Made by a program: the position numbers and the translations under genes. Positions 43,080 through 53,008 of a stretch of DNA of 64,000 bases are shown piece after piece. The stretch is from Bacteroidaceae bacterium (GTDB lineage Bacteria; Bacteroidota; Bacteroidia; Bacteroidales; Bacteroidaceae): the NCBI GenBank assembly GCA_017466325.1, contig JAFTUK010000001.1, positions 1 through 64,000 of the forward strand. Reading direction: 5' to 3'. Below the pieces are notes generated by a model. The model made no database searches. It was given only the letters and a program-made list of their open reading frames with translations, and was not told the origin of the DNA. The stretch's first letter is position 1, and the number at the start of each line of letters is the position of its first letter.

Positions 43080-45446
43080 TTAAAAAGAAAGTGTCACATG
43101 CCCCATCAGGTTGAACCCTGCCGAGGGAGTGTAGCCTATCTGGTAGTAGCGGTTGTCCTCGGTGAAGCCGTAAGAGGGCACGACACTGCTGTACACCCAT
43201 CCGCTTTGTGCAAAGTGGCGGTCGAAGATGTTGTTGAGGTCAAGGCCGAAGACGACTTGCTTCAGGCGTGCGCTGTTCTGCCTTGGGTTGAGGGTGTAAC
43301 TGAGGCGTATTGCCGTGGTGCTATAGCGAGGCAGGGAGCGGTCCAGACACTGGGTGTTGTCCAGATACTGACGGCTGACGAAGTTGGTGTGCCATACGGC
43401 TTTCAGCCCCTGCCAGCGGAAGGTGGCCATGCCGTTGAGCACCACGGAGGGAGAGAAGGCCAGGGTGGAGTTGTCGTAATGCTTCACCTGGAACGACTCG
43501 TCCCAGTCGTAACTGACATGCTCGTCGAAGGAGAGTATGCGGTTGCGGCTGAAGGCTCCGTTCACGTCCAGAGACAACCACTTGAAGGGCGTGTAGCCGG
43601 CACTTACCTCCAGTCCCATACGGTAGGAATCCTCGATGTTGGTGGTCAGCGCCTCGCCTATGTCGCTCAGTTCGCCCGTCTGCACCAACTGGTCCTTATA
43701 GCCCATGTAGTAAGCGCCCACCGAGGCATACCAATTCTTGCCGTCATAGGAATAACCCACCTCCACGTCGTGCAGACGCTCGGCACGCGGTGCACCGCTC
43801 TGACCATTGTCGGTGAAGTTGTTGCGCTCCGGTTCTCTGGAACTCATGGCATAACTCACATAGGCACGATGTCCGTCCTTATGCCAAGCGAAACCTGCCT
43901 TGGGGTTGAGGAAGTCGTATGTTACGTCCACATTAAGCGGTTGTGCCTGATACATGCCGTTGGCATCCTTCACGAACTTGTCGTTATATCCGTCCGTGCG
44001 GAAACCCACATGGCGGTACTGCACATCTGCAAAGGCATCCCACTGGTCGCTAAGGTGCAGTGTGGCCTTGGCAAAGAGGGAGATGTCGTTCTTCTGCGCA
44101 TCGCTGTCGTAGTATTGGTACTTGCCTCCGGTAGTGGGGATATAGTGGTTGCGCAGGTCTTCGTTGCTGATATAGGTCAGGTAACCGAAATGGTTGCCGG
44201 TGAAGCCCTGGGCAGACAAACCGGTGATGACATCCCAACGGCGGTCCTTGTAGTTGGCATTCAGATGCACGCCATAGGTGTGCTGGGTGAGGCCCTTCTG
44301 GCGCACGAAGTCGCTACGGTTGCTGCCGTCCTGAGGCACGTAGTTCAGGCCAAACTTGCTTGCGCCCTTGTTCTGATAGCGGAACTCGTCGTAGTAGCCA
44401 TAGCCATAGGTATATCGCAGGGCTGCCGTGGTGCTCCAACGGTCGTTTATGCGCCAAGCCGCAGACAGGATATTGTGGTTCTGCCAGAAGTTGTCCGTAG
44501 TGCGGTCCCACAGGCTTCCGTCCACCTTGGCATAGCGTTCTGTCTTCCATGCCGTGGGGTCGTCCCAGTCCTCTATGAAACGCTCGTACAGGCTGTTGTA
44601 CCTGCCCAGTCCCATGCGGTAGAGGTCCTCGTAGGTCTTCACTCCGCCGTAGGCATTCAGGCTGTAGTCATCGTTGCCTGCCGTCACTCCGTTCCAGGCC
44701 TGGCCGGTACTTTCAAAGTTGCCCAAGTTCCTGTATTTCAGCACCAGGCGACTGTCCTCGCTCAGCCATGCCACACCTGCCGTGTAACTTCCGCTCTTGC
44801 CATGCGTGCCATGCAGATAACCGTCTGTCTGCGTCTGATGATAGGCTCCGTCCACCACCCAATGTTTGCCCAGCAGACCCGTGGAGAACTGGCCACCGGC
44901 GCGCCATGTGTTGTAACTGCCGTAACTGCCAGTTACTTCCAGCATGGGTTGCATCTGCGGCAATTTCGTCTGCATGGCAATGCTGCCTCCGAAGGCACCG
45001 TCGCCCGTGGTGCTGCTGCCCACGCCACGCTGTATCTGCACGCTTCCCAGCAGGGAGGCATAGGAATTCATGTTGGCCCAGAAGACGCACTGGTCTTCAG
45101 GCGAATTTAGCGACACGCCATCCAGAGTGACGTTCACACGGCTTCCGGCACTGCCACGCATACGCATGTACACCGTGCCCGTGCCCAATCCGTTCTCGCT
45201 CCACGCCACCACACCCGGGGTGCGTGCAAACAGGTAGGGCAACTCCTGCCCGCCTGTGGAGAACTCCTGCAACTCCATCTTGCTGATTCTGCTCACGGCA
45301 AAGGGCGCACCCTTGGGGGCACTTACCGCCTTTACCACTACCTCACCCAACTCTGCCACACGGACAGAGTCCTGCTCCCTCTCTTGGGCATAGGACATGC
45401 CCGCCATACCCACTAATGCAAGTACGGCAAGAAACTTTCCTTTCAT
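43080..45446 (-). CDS. TonB-dependent outer-membrane receptor, probable thiamine receptor
   Basis: This 788-aa protein has a signal peptide (MKGKFLAVLALVGMAGMSYAQ), a short TonB-box region (SVRVAELGEVVVKA), a plug domain (ending near SGSIAMQT with RMRGSAGSRVNVTLDGVSLN) and a 22-strand barrel ending in aromatic residues (MGHVTLSF). It sits directly behind a TPP riboswitch and upstream of pnuT, the known arrangement for the thiamine receptor of Bacteroidetes. ExbBD-TonB at 9-14 kb could drive it. Thiamine as ligand is inferred from regulation. Confidence 0.9.
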   Translation of the reverse strand: MKGKFLAVLALVGMAGMSYAQEREQDSVRVAELGEVVVKAVSAPKGAPFAVSRISKMELQEFSTGGQELPYLFARTPGVVAWSENGLGTGTVYMRMRGSAGSRVNVTLDGVSLNSPEDQCVFWANMNSYASLLGSVQIQRGVGSSTTGDGAFGGSIAMQTKLPQMQPMLEVTGSYGSYNTWRAGGQFSTGLLGKHWVVDGAYHQTQTDGYLHGTHGKSGSYTAGVAWLSEDSRLVLKYRNLGNFESTGQAWNGVTAGNDDYSLNAYGGVKTYEDLYRMGLGRYNSLYERFIEDWDDPTAWKTERYAKVDGSLWDRTTDNFWQNHNILSAAWRINDRWSTTAALRYTYGYGYYDEFRYQNKGASKFGLNYVPQDGSNRSDFVRQKGLTQHTYGVHLNANYKDRRWDVITGLSAQGFTGNHFGYLTYISNEDLRNHYIPTTGGKYQYYDSDAQKNDISLFAKATLHLSDQWDAFADVQYRHVGFRTDGYNDKFVKDANGMYQAQPLNVDVTYDFLNPKAGFAWHKDGHRAYVSYAMSSREPERNNFTDNGQSGAPRAERLHDVEVGYSYDGKNWYASVGAYYMGYKDQLVQTGELSDIGEALTTNIEDSYRMGLEVSAGYTPFKWLSLDVNGAFSRNRILSFDEHVSYDWDESFQVKHYDNSTLAFSPSVVLNGMATFRWQGLKAVWHTNFVSRQYLDNTQCLDRSLPRYSTTAIRLSYTLNPRQNSARLKQVVFGLDLNNIFDRHFAQSGWVYSSVVPSYGFTEDNRYYQIGYTPSAGFNLMGHVTLSF

Positions 45447-45550
45447 AGGAATCCTTTCTTTGCTTCGTTCGTAATCACCGTTACGAATTACTGGTTGGAA
45501 AATTGGTCCATCCCCTTTGCCTTATTTATATATAAGGAAACAGACCGTTC

Positions 45551-45635
45551 ATACTCTCTACGCCGGCACTACCCGGTTCAGATCATTTAAGGGTATATTC
45601 TCAGCAAGGCCAATATCGGCCATGCACCCCTGATG
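45551..45635 (-). promoter_or_regulatory. TPP riboswitch (THI element)
   Basis: On the minus strand the conserved elements appear in order: GGGGTGC, the pyrimidine-sensor words GCTGAGA and ATACCC, then TGATCTGAACCGGGTAGTGCC and GGCGTAGAGA. These match the TPP aptamer. It would turn off the receptor/pnuT operon when thiamine diphosphate is plentiful, probably by translation or transcription control; a separate terminator is not clear in the 105 nt before the start codon. Confidence 0.93.
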
Positions 45636-45642
45636 ACGCATG

Positions 45643-45673
45643 CAAAGGTAATACAATGTATGATAATAACAAA
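45643..45673 (-). promoter_or_regulatory. Promoter for the thiamine operon
   Basis: On the minus strand TACCTTTG (45643-45650) and TTTG (45670-45673) are spaced by 19 nt, immediately upstream of the TPP aptamer. Confidence 0.7.
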
Positions 45674-45789
45674 ATAATGCTGGCATTAATTTTGCTATTC
45701 CGAGCGAAAGTACCTTCGGAGCAAGCCAAGGGTACGAATAAGCGAACGATTTTCCAAAGAAACGGTTAAGCGAGAGCAGAGAATGGTAG

Positions 45790-45847
45790 GGACACGGCAT
45801 GCCGTGTCCGATAACAAGAACAGGAACGGACTCGGCATGCCGAGTCC
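45790..45847. repeat. REPIN F: REP plus compensated variant
   Basis: An exact REP at 45790-45809 (preceded by GTAG) is paired with GGACTCGGCATGCCGAGTCC at 45828-45847 (followed by CTAC). The second arm carries two base changes that compensate each other in the stem. The unit lies in the gap between the thiamine operon promoter and glycerate kinase, which is otherwise gene-free. Confidence 0.85.
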
Positions 45848-45993
45848 CTACATTGCCGAGGTGCGGAGGAGGAAGACGATAGTCAACGAAAGTGCCTTTG
45901 ACCGACAGGTCAAGGGTACGAATAAGCGTACTACGCGCGCGGATACAAAAAAGTACACAAAGACTGCATCGACGTCATTTTTTTCTTCTTCTC

Positions 45994-46024
45994 TTGCATT
46001 AGTCAAGCAATTATGATACTTTTG
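45994..46024 (+). promoter_or_regulatory. Promoter for glycerate kinase
   Basis: TTG (45994-45996) and TACTTTTG (46017-46024) are spaced by 20 nt. The ATG at 46061 follows 36 bp downstream. Confidence 0.6.
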
Positions 46025-46060
46025 TGTGCAGAACATACATATATTTCCACGCGACAACGC

Positions 46061-47194
46061 ATGACCGTAACCCTTGCCTTCGACTCATTCAAAGGTTCGC
46101 TTACCTCCGAAGAAGTGGCGGATGCCTTTCAGGAAGGACTACTCAGTGCCCTACCCCACTGCACCGTAAACAAGGTGTGCATAGCCGACGGTGGAGAGGG
46201 AACCGCAGATGCACTTGTCAGGACCTTGCATGGGGAATGGTGCGAAACTACCGTATCTGACCCGCTCGGACGCGACATCAAGGCACGGCACGGTATCATC
46301 AGGCACGAGCATACTGCCATCATGGAAATGGCATCGGCAAGCGGTCTGCCCCTACTAAGTCCCGAGGAAAGGAACCCCATGAAGACCACGACCTACGGGA
46401 CTGGCCAACTCATTGCCCATGCCATAAGCCAGGGATGCAGGAAGTTCCTCATCGGCATAGGCGGCAGCGCCACAAACGATGGCGGCACAGGTATGCTCCG
46501 TGCCCTTGGTTACCGTTTCTTGGACAAGGAAGGAGGAGAACTTGCCGGTGGCGGAGAAATCCTTGGGCATATCCACAGGATAGACGCGTCCCAGGCACTG
46601 CCGCAACTCAGCGAATGCCAGTTCACGGTAGCATGCGATGTGGACAATCCGCTTTACGGTCCCAATGGTGCCGCCCACATCTTCGCACCGCAGAAAGGTG
46701 CCGATGCGGAGATGGTCGCGCTGCTGGATAAAGGTCTGCATGTTTATGCCGAAGCGATACAACGGTCACTCGGCAAGGACATAGCGCACATTCCCGGAGC
46801 AGGTGCAGCCGGAGGCATGGGCGCTGGCATGATTGCCATGCTCGATGCACATTTGATGAAAGGCATAGACCTGGTTCTCGACGCCATAAATTTTGACGAC
46901 ATCATCAAGGGCAGCGACCTTGTTGTCACCGGCGAAGGGCGCATAGACCGCCAGACCCTCATGGGCAAAGCACCCGGAGGAGTGCTGAAAAGAGCAACGG
47001 CCCAAGGCATTCCCACCATGGCCATAGGCGGTTGCATACAGTGGTGCAGGGAACTGAAGGAAAGCAGTTTCAGGGAGATTCTCTCCATCAACCCCGACAA
47101 CCTCCCCGAAGCACTGGCCATGCAACACGACACTGCCACGGAAAACGTCAGGCGGACAGGCAGGAAGATTGGCAAAAAGTATATCAGTTCTTGA
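46061..47194 (+). CDS. Glycerate kinase
   Basis: This 377-aa cytosolic enzyme phosphorylates glycerate (family GlxK/GarK, class II). Its start MTVTLAFDSFKGSLTSEE and motifs IADGGEGTADAL, GIGGSATNDGGTGML, and GAGAAGGMGAGM are diagnostic. ATG at 46061 matches the family start; the frame goes 16 codons further up, overlapping the promoter. Its last 11 bp overlap the convergent fimbrial lipoprotein gene. Confidence 0.95.
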   Translation: MTVTLAFDSFKGSLTSEEVADAFQEGLLSALPHCTVNKVCIADGGEGTADALVRTLHGEWCETTVSDPLGRDIKARHGIIRHEHTAIMEMASASGLPLLSPEERNPMKTTTYGTGQLIAHAISQGCRKFLIGIGGSATNDGGTGMLRALGYRFLDKEGGELAGGGEILGHIHRIDASQALPQLSECQFTVACDVDNPLYGPNGAAHIFAPQKGADAEMVALLDKGLHVYAEAIQRSLGKDIAHIPGAGAAGGMGAGMIAMLDAHLMKGIDLVLDAINFDDIIKGSDLVVTGEGRIDRQTLMGKAPGGVLKRATAQGIPTMAIGGCIQWCRELKESSFREILSINPDNLPEALAMQHDTATENVRRTGRKIGKKYISS

Positions 47195-48611
47195 ACAGGA
47201 TATTCAGTTTGATGTGCTGGTTTCTCCAGATGTCGGTCAGTTCATGCGTCAACTCAGAGTTTTCAATCTTCTCCAACACATCCTTGTCTATACCACCGGT
47301 ACCAACTTCAACATCACCGACACTAAATAATTGAAAAAGGCTGGGATCAGAAGCATCAATTGAAAACGTCTTGCTATCAATGTCATATTTCAAATCATCA
47401 ATTTCAGTAGCCTCTACGCTGCCCTCAAACCTCAGGAACAAATCGTTGGGCTTTTTGGCAGTTACAATTTTAAGCAGTTCGCTGGCAATATAGTAACCAT
47501 CAAAAACTCCATGCTCAATAGGTCGATTCTGATTACCGCTACCATATAGATTCCACACACAGTATTCATCAAATTCGGAAGCAGGAACCATAATAAGTTC
47601 CTTCGTCTCCGGATTGACACTTAAATACAGATCCACACCTACAAGTTTGATGATAATCTTAGTTCCCGTCTGTATAGAGTTAAGAGCACCAGTAAAATCT
47701 CGTATAGTAACACTCTCCGTTTTGTACGCCATCGAAACGTGGATGGCCTCATCATTCTCTGACTCGTACATCAACGTTTCGTAAACATTGTACGTTACAT
47801 TTGGCAGAATAGTCTTTGCGACAGAGAGATTGGGCAGTTCATAGTAGGGATTGCTCACAGCATCCTGAGGCAGGATGGCATCATGAGGAAAAGCGTATCC
47901 TGTTTTAGGAAATATGTTGCCCAGCGAGAAATTGGTGGGTTCAATGGTAATGTTCTTGTTGTTAATTATGGACACTGTCAGTTTTCCCACAGGACGTATC
48001 ATCTCTATCGTCTCGTTATTGTCACCATACTTAATGGCAACAGTTTTCTTGCCTGTCAGTGGCATTCTGCCGTTTCCCACAAATGGAGAGGCTGTGCCGT
48101 CCAAGGGTTTCAGCAAGGCATCCTTATAGGCAGCAAAGGATGCCTCTCCCGCCCCAGGCATAGCGAACCAGTCGTTTCCTTCCGTATTGGCATACGCATA
48201 GACCGTATACTGTCCCATTTCCACATTATTGAAAGTAATAGTCTGTGTCGTTGCATCGCTTAAGGCACTGAAACTTTGGCGTGCCACTATGCGGTCGCTT
48301 GTTCCAACCAGAAAGACCGTCAGGTCGGCCATGCCTCCTCCATCGGCCACGTTGCCGTCACCGATAGCCCTTGTCATTACCGGGATGCCGCAAGGTACCA
48401 ATGCACCATCCTTCACCTCGTAGTACAATTCCGTAACCCCATCGGCATAACCTCTCGTTGAGCCTGTGGGAGTAAGATTGAAATGCAATGTCAGCCTGCC
48501 CACCTCATCTGAGGGGAACAAGTTTTCGGCTGTATTTTTCTGGCAACCTGCCATAGCAAGCAACATGCCCAGAAAGAAGGGGAATAACAAGTATCGGTTC
48601 GTTGGTCTCAT
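47184..48611 (-). CDS. Distal lipoprotein of pilus locus 2 (anchor/accessory fimbrial protein)
   Basis: This 475-aa protein starts with a lipoprotein signal (MRPTNRYLLF...LLAMAGC). It has a T-R-G site (Arg53) matching the S/T-R-A cleavage motif of its neighbours, and Mfa2/FimB-like beta-sandwich character. A C-terminal region of about 180 residues (from NPETKELIMVPASEFDEY) has no recognised match. It is the last gene of the locus and may be an anchor or tip component. Its 3' end overlaps glycerate kinase by 11 bp. Confidence 0.7.
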   Translation of the reverse strand: MRPTNRYLLFPFFLGMLLAMAGCQKNTAENLFPSDEVGRLTLHFNLTPTGSTRGYADGVTELYYEVKDGALVPCGIPVMTRAIGDGNVADGGGMADLTVFLVGTSDRIVARQSFSALSDATTQTITFNNVEMGQYTVYAYANTEGNDWFAMPGAGEASFAAYKDALLKPLDGTASPFVGNGRMPLTGKKTVAIKYGDNNETIEMIRPVGKLTVSIINNKNITIEPTNFSLGNIFPKTGYAFPHDAILPQDAVSNPYYELPNLSVAKTILPNVTYNVYETLMYESENDEAIHVSMAYKTESVTIRDFTGALNSIQTGTKIIIKLVGVDLYLSVNPETKELIMVPASEFDEYCVWNLYGSGNQNRPIEHGVFDGYYIASELLKIVTAKKPNDLFLRFEGSVEATEIDDLKYDIDSKTFSIDASDPSLFQLFSVGDVEVGTGGIDKDVLEKIENSELTHELTDIWRNQHIKLNILFKN

Positions 48612-48635
48612 TGAGTTGCGTATCACAGTTCAGAC

Positions 48636-49577
48636 TTATGCCTCAGGTTCTATTACCGGGATTTCAGGTTCGTCCCAGGCCGTAGTCTCCACGGTTATGG
48701 TAAAGTCCTGCAAAGGATCTATAGTAATATTGTAGGTGGTTTTCTTGCCCATCTCCCAGTTTATAGAGAAGTTCTCCTTGACCAGTTCGACGGGTTCTCC
48801 GTTTACGTCCATCGTAAAGTGCAGTATGGCATTGGCAGATTGTTGCGGAATGACAAACAGATAGTCGGATGTCATCACCTGTTCTGCGGTGAATGCTTCG
48901 CCGGTAAACTGGGTAATGGAATTGCTCTGCCCGAAACCTCCCGGACTGCCGGGAGTGATGGTATTGTCTGCATTCAATGCAAACGAATTGGATGTATAGA
49001 CATTGTCAAAGTCTATGTCCGTCACCCTATAGGTATTGACATAGTTGAAACCGGGTTTCAGTCTGAAGGTAAAATTGACTGCTCCCAGTGCATGGTTGAA
49101 GACAGGCACCACTGTCTTTCCTATGTCCGCCTTTGGAACACCGATGTAGGCCATCATCAGATCCACCTGATGTGCCTTGCTGTCAAAGGCAAGTGACGTC
49201 AGCATATTGCCGCTGACTGTGGGAGTGCCCACACCGCTTGGCGAAAAGGCACTGAAGGCATAGTTATCCGCAGTCATCACCCAGTATTTGGGCGGAGTAT
49301 ATTCCCAGATGCCTGTCGGATTTGCAGTACTGCGGTTCACCACTTGGCTTGTAAACACTGCCTGTTCTCCATTGTAGTTGCCCCATACCGTAAAGGTATT
49401 GAAGTCGGCAATATCTTCCGCACCGTCAACAATTGAAGCACGCGACTGCAGTTCCCGTACCTGTGTGGCAAAAGAAAGCGGCCGTTGCGATGGCAGTTCG
49501 TTTTCGTTCTCACAACTCATCAGACTGCTTGTGAGGGCGAAAAGGAAACAAGGCAAAAAACGGGCAATGCGGTTCAT
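48636..49577 (-). CDS. Fimbrillin family protein (locus 2, minor)
   Basis: This 313-aa lipoprotein (lipobox SLMSC) matches the Mfa-like/fimbrillin fold, with FTVWGNYNG and FNHALGAVNFTFRLKPG as family-typical segments. Processing motif S-R-A is at residues 45-47, and the C-terminal strand ends WDEPEIPVIEPEA. It follows the major fimbrillin after a 77-bp gap with a strong hairpin. Confidence 0.82.
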   Translation of the reverse strand: MNRIARFLPCFLFALTSSLMSCENENELPSQRPLSFATQVRELQSRASIVDGAEDIADFNTFTVWGNYNGEQAVFTSQVVNRSTANPTGIWEYTPPKYWVMTADNYAFSAFSPSGVGTPTVSGNMLTSLAFDSKAHQVDLMMAYIGVPKADIGKTVVPVFNHALGAVNFTFRLKPGFNYVNTYRVTDIDFDNVYTSNSFALNADNTITPGSPGGFGQSNSITQFTGEAFTAEQVMTSDYLFVIPQQSANAILHFTMDVNGEPVELVKENFSINWEMGKKTTYNITIDPLQDFTITVETTAWDEPEIPVIEPEA

Positions 49578-49611
49578 AGCGATGTCTATTAGTGCGTTTT
49601 TTGGAGAACCG

Positions 49612-49640
49612 GCTGCGGAGGAGCGGTTCTCCTCCGCAGC
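49612..49640 (-). terminator. Hairpin between the first and second fimbrillin genes of locus 2
   Basis: GCTGCGGAGGA (49612-49622) and TCCTCCGCAGC (49630-49640) form a perfect 11-bp stem; the alternative pairing of GGAGAACCG with CGGTTCTCC in the same stretch is also possible. No T-run follows on the minus strand, so partial termination or mRNA end protection is more likely than full termination. Confidence 0.5.
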
Positions 49641-49654
49641 TGGACTAAATATGA

Positions 49655-50659
49655 TTATTCTATGGTCACGCCAGTATTTTCTGTAGACCAGTCTACAACG
49701 GCAGGATCGAAGGTAATCTCGTTGGTCTCAACACCGATGGTAATATTGTACACAATCTTCTTGTTGATGCCCCAACCTTCATGGCCAGAAACAATCCCTA
49801 ACAAATCCTTGTTCACAGTAATTACCTCACCCTCGATACCGTTATACTTCAACTTATAACTGATTTTTATCTTCTGACTGCCAGCCTCAAATTCCTGGGG
49901 CATCAGATAGCAGTTTGTCAAAGTTGCAGGTGTAAGGTCGGTAATAAATCCACTGGGAGCACCAATATTGATAGTCTCTGTATTGCTGCCAGTTGTCCAG
50001 TAGGTAGGCCAATTCCAAGGCTTCATGTTTTCTGCAAGGGGATCTATGTCCGACAATGTGATACTACCCTGATTACGGATATTGCTCAACTGCATGCCAG
50101 TAACTTGTACAGAATAACCGGCTGTCTTGGCTGCCTCAGTCAGACCAATGTTAAAGCTGATGTTTGAAAGCATGTGACGGAACAAGGTGGGCACACCAGT
50201 GTAATTAGTACCGCCGGTTGACACATTGTCAACGTTGCCGTTCAGTCCTGTAGCATAATCTGCCAACATCAGGTCCTTGCTTCCATCTACCTGATAGTCA
50301 GTCACAGATACATCACCAGTGCTTGCATTAATAGTGAATGGGCAGATATCACTGTAAGGAGCATAGGAAATGAAACTTACTGTACCAGTAGCAGGCCAGT
50401 AGTATGTTCCTGAAGCAGCCTTCCACACGCCAGCGCTCAGGGAAATCTTGGTGTTCTCCATTTCCTTACCAGCTCCCAGACCTGCCGAATAGGTACCGAA
50501 AGACTCTGTTTCGGGGAATTCAGCCCCGGTAGCACGTGTAGAACTCAGATACTTTGCAACCTGGAAGTCGATTTCCTGTGGGGGAACCAGACTCTCATTG
50601 TTGGTACAACTGGCAAATGCTACACCCGCCAAGATTGTAAAAAACAAACCCTTTTTCAT
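49655..50659 (-). CDS. Fimbrillin, probable major shaft subunit of locus 2
   Basis: This 334-aa lipoprotein precursor (lipobox AFASC) has the T-R-A processing motif at 41-43 and fimbrillin-like two-domain organisation (LFRHMLSNISFNIGL). It is the first fimbrillin after DUF5119, and a hairpin follows its stop, which fits the most expressed subunit. Confidence 0.82.
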   Translation of the reverse strand: MKKGLFFTILAGVAFASCTNNESLVPPQEIDFQVAKYLSSTRATGAEFPETESFGTYSAGLGAGKEMENTKISLSAGVWKAASGTYYWPATGTVSFISYAPYSDICPFTINASTGDVSVTDYQVDGSKDLMLADYATGLNGNVDNVSTGGTNYTGVPTLFRHMLSNISFNIGLTEAAKTAGYSVQVTGMQLSNIRNQGSITLSDIDPLAENMKPWNWPTYWTTGSNTETINIGAPSGFITDLTPATLTNCYLMPQEFEAGSQKIKISYKLKYNGIEGEVITVNKDLLGIVSGHEGWGINKKIVYNITIGVETNEITFDPAVVDWSTENTGVTIE

Positions 50660-50709
50660 AATTGTTGTTGTTAATGGTTTATAAATTGGTTAATTAGTTA
50701 TTGTGTTTG

Positions 50710-51720
50710 CTAAATCTCCACATCATTCTGCTCTTCGTCCCAGTCATTCACCTCGGGCTTGAAACCACCGTTTCCGCCCGGCGGAGTGATTGGGTCCGGA
50801 ATATCCAGCGTATCGTTTATCAGCAGCCAATGTCTCTCTTTGGCATCCTCTGTACGGAACACCTCATCTAGGTTGAAAGTCTGCTGGTATTTCTGTCCGT
50901 CTCTGGTAAGTACGTCGAATGTCACATCCAGATTGCTGGTTTCCCCTTCTATCTTTCCGAAAGTACTGAACAGCGTGCAAAGCACCTTCTTTCCATTGTC
51001 CTCGCTTGGCATCAGGTCGAAATATACTGCTGTGGCAGATTCCCTGTCGCGCATGTTCGGTCCCATGAGGTTGCTGGCCGACAGACCAGTCAGGATAGCA
51101 GATGCGCTTGCAGCATTCTGTCCTCCCTCCACATATATTTGCAGATAGTAGGTATCCACTATCGTTTCCGCTTCTGTTTCAATCATAACAAGCGAATTGC
51201 TTGGCGCTATACATAAGTTCTCTTCCCTGGCGACAAACAGATGGTTGGGTTCGTAACGTATCTCCTCGAAAGAGCCTCTGGTCTCCTCGAATCTGGATGC
51301 CAGATGGTCACTCACACGTGGTGTAAATGCCATTATGCCATCATAACTGCCCTCTCCCGATATCTGTGTCGTTTCCGTATCAAAGTTATAGCACAGCATC
51401 TTGTATTCTCCGGGCAGCACCTTTATATATCCCGACACATAAGGTTCGCCATCCTCCGTCACGCCTGTTCCGGAAATGAAACTCTGGTTCAGGAGCCTGT
51501 CTCCATCGGGAGTATAGAGCAGGGCACGCACCATACCAGACGAAATATCAGGCACGGGGATCTTGTCGTTGTAGATGTTGGCAGTCACGTTGTTTATCCC
51601 CTTCACCTTCATGACTACCTTCAGGAAGACATGATCCTCCATCTCCTCCAACGGTCTGCGCACGCATGCCGACAAGAGGACGGCCAGCACCATGAAGCCA
51701 CATATCCTTACGAACCTCAT
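50710..51720 (-). CDS. DUF5119 domain lipoprotein of pilus locus 2
   Basis: This 336-aa lipoprotein (lipobox VLLSAC) matches DUF5119, found next to DUF3575 proteins in fimbrial loci. Its ATG overlaps the upstream stop by 4 nt. It may be a pilus tip, anchor or chaperone component; function is unknown. Confidence 0.82.
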   Translation of the reverse strand: MRFVRICGFMVLAVLLSACVRRPLEEMEDHVFLKVVMKVKGINNVTANIYNDKIPVPDISSGMVRALLYTPDGDRLLNQSFISGTGVTEDGEPYVSGYIKVLPGEYKMLCYNFDTETTQISGEGSYDGIMAFTPRVSDHLASRFEETRGSFEEIRYEPNHLFVAREENLCIAPSNSLVMIETEAETIVDTYYLQIYVEGGQNAASASAILTGLSASNLMGPNMRDRESATAVYFDLMPSEDNGKKVLCTLFSTFGKIEGETSNLDVTFDVLTRDGQKYQQTFNLDEVFRTEDAKERHWLLINDTLDIPDPITPPGGNGGFKPEVNDWDEEQNDVEI

Positions 51721-52949
51721 CGGCCACCTCCTTTCCTCTTGAACTTCAATTCTATGGGCATAACCAAAGATACCTTCAGTTTCGTGGGTCCGAAATATCC
51801 GTACCGTCCAAACTTGTACTTGTCTCTGATCAACATGTCGTAATCATCTGTCGGCATATAGTGCTGATAGTGAGTAGAGAGGTAACCGAGGGAAGCGGAA
51901 AACTCCAGGTTGAACAGGCGGCATATTCTGAAAGCATAACCTACGGAAACACCAGTAGACCAGAACTCGCCCTGATAGTTGAATTTGCGGTCGTTCTGCA
52001 GGTCATACATGCCAGACATCAGATACACGCCTCCGAACAATCCCGTCAAGTGCTTCCTGTCATCGGTGCGGTATGGCCAATAGCGTCCTTCCACACCCAT
52101 TTCCCATATCTGGAAACAATACTTGTTGCCTGTCTCCCACCAGGGGAAGACATCCTCCACCGCAATGGACCACCGCTTTCCTATAGGTATTTCCAGTTCA
52201 GCATTCAAGGCCGTCACTGCGTCATAGAGCAAGTTGGTCTTCAATGCAAACGGAAACATTCTGGTATGGTACGATACCGTATCCACCGGCATAGGCATCA
52301 GTTCCGGTTCCGGCATCACTATGGCGGCAGTATCTATTTCCGGCATGGTATCCTGTTCAAACTCTGGAATGGGGATGTACACACAGAGCCACGTGGCCAC
52401 ACGCAAAGCCGGCATATGGTGTTTTATTATCCAACTGTATGTGTAACCGTTATCCAGACGCTTCAGTCGCCACTTCTTGGTCTCCGTGGGAACATTGGCA
52501 CGCATTATCCTCATCACTCGGTCCCTGTTCATCAGGTGATAGTTGGCATCCAGTTCCTCATACAGGCCCTCCCAGTTCTCACCCATGGGATGCAGGATGA
52601 TGTTCTCCGGCAAGAGGACGCTATCGTTCGGAAGGTTCGCCAAGATAAACTCGCGGGCCACCTCGGCACGTTTCCTTGCCAACCACTCATTGCGACGGGG
52701 CGCACCTTCAGGAGAGGCATAGGCATAGATGGCAATGCTGTCTATGCGGGGCGAACGAGCAAGGATGTCCCTGATACGCATCATCTGCAGGGCATTGTCC
52801 AGATAATCCTCCTGCAGATCCGTTCTGTCACAAAAATAATACAGAGAATAACGGTCACTATTTATGCTGTCTGTCTCTCCATAAGCAGCGGAGGGATAGA
52901 ATAGCGCACACAACGCAAACAAAAATACAAAATAGATCTTTCTCAGCAT
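51717..52949 (-). CDS. OmpA-like/DUF3575 outer-membrane protein of pilus locus 2
   Basis: This 410-aa protein has a signal peptide, an N-terminal OmpA-like domain (IDSIAIYAYASPEGAPRRNEWLARKRAEVAREFI) and a C-terminal DUF3575 beta-barrel (from about ALKTNLLYDAVTALNAELEIPIG). The domain order is the reverse of classical OmpA. It shares very similar blocks with the locus 1 homologue at 59927-61213, e.g. the RDRVM...NVPTETKKWRLKRLDNG segment. The start at 52949 is preferred because the upstream ATG leaves only 3 nt to the purine-rich AAGGGA. Confidence 0.82.
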   Translation of the reverse strand: MLRKIYFVFLFALCALFYPSAAYGETDSINSDRYSLYYFCDRTDLQEDYLDNALQMMRIRDILARSPRIDSIAIYAYASPEGAPRRNEWLARKRAEVAREFILANLPNDSVLLPENIILHPMGENWEGLYEELDANYHLMNRDRVMRIMRANVPTETKKWRLKRLDNGYTYSWIIKHHMPALRVATWLCVYIPIPEFEQDTMPEIDTAAIVMPEPELMPMPVDTVSYHTRMFPFALKTNLLYDAVTALNAELEIPIGKRWSIAVEDVFPWWETGNKYCFQIWEMGVEGRYWPYRTDDRKHLTGLFGGVYLMSGMYDLQNDRKFNYQGEFWSTGVSVGYAFRICRLFNLEFSASLGYLSTHYQHYMPTDDYDMLIRDKYKFGRYGYFGPTKLKVSLVMPIELKFKRKGGGR

Positions 52950-53008
52950 AGTTTGCATGATTCCCTTGCACCTTCCACAACACAAGAAAAACGACCATAT
53001 TCTGCATG

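Noticed and set aside
43098-45110. 670-codon open frame on the plus strand
   Set aside because: Antisense to the TonB-dependent receptor, no signal peptide or domain.
45558-45800. 80-codon frame on the minus strand
   Set aside because: It overlaps the TPP riboswitch, its promoter and a REP arm, so it is non-coding.
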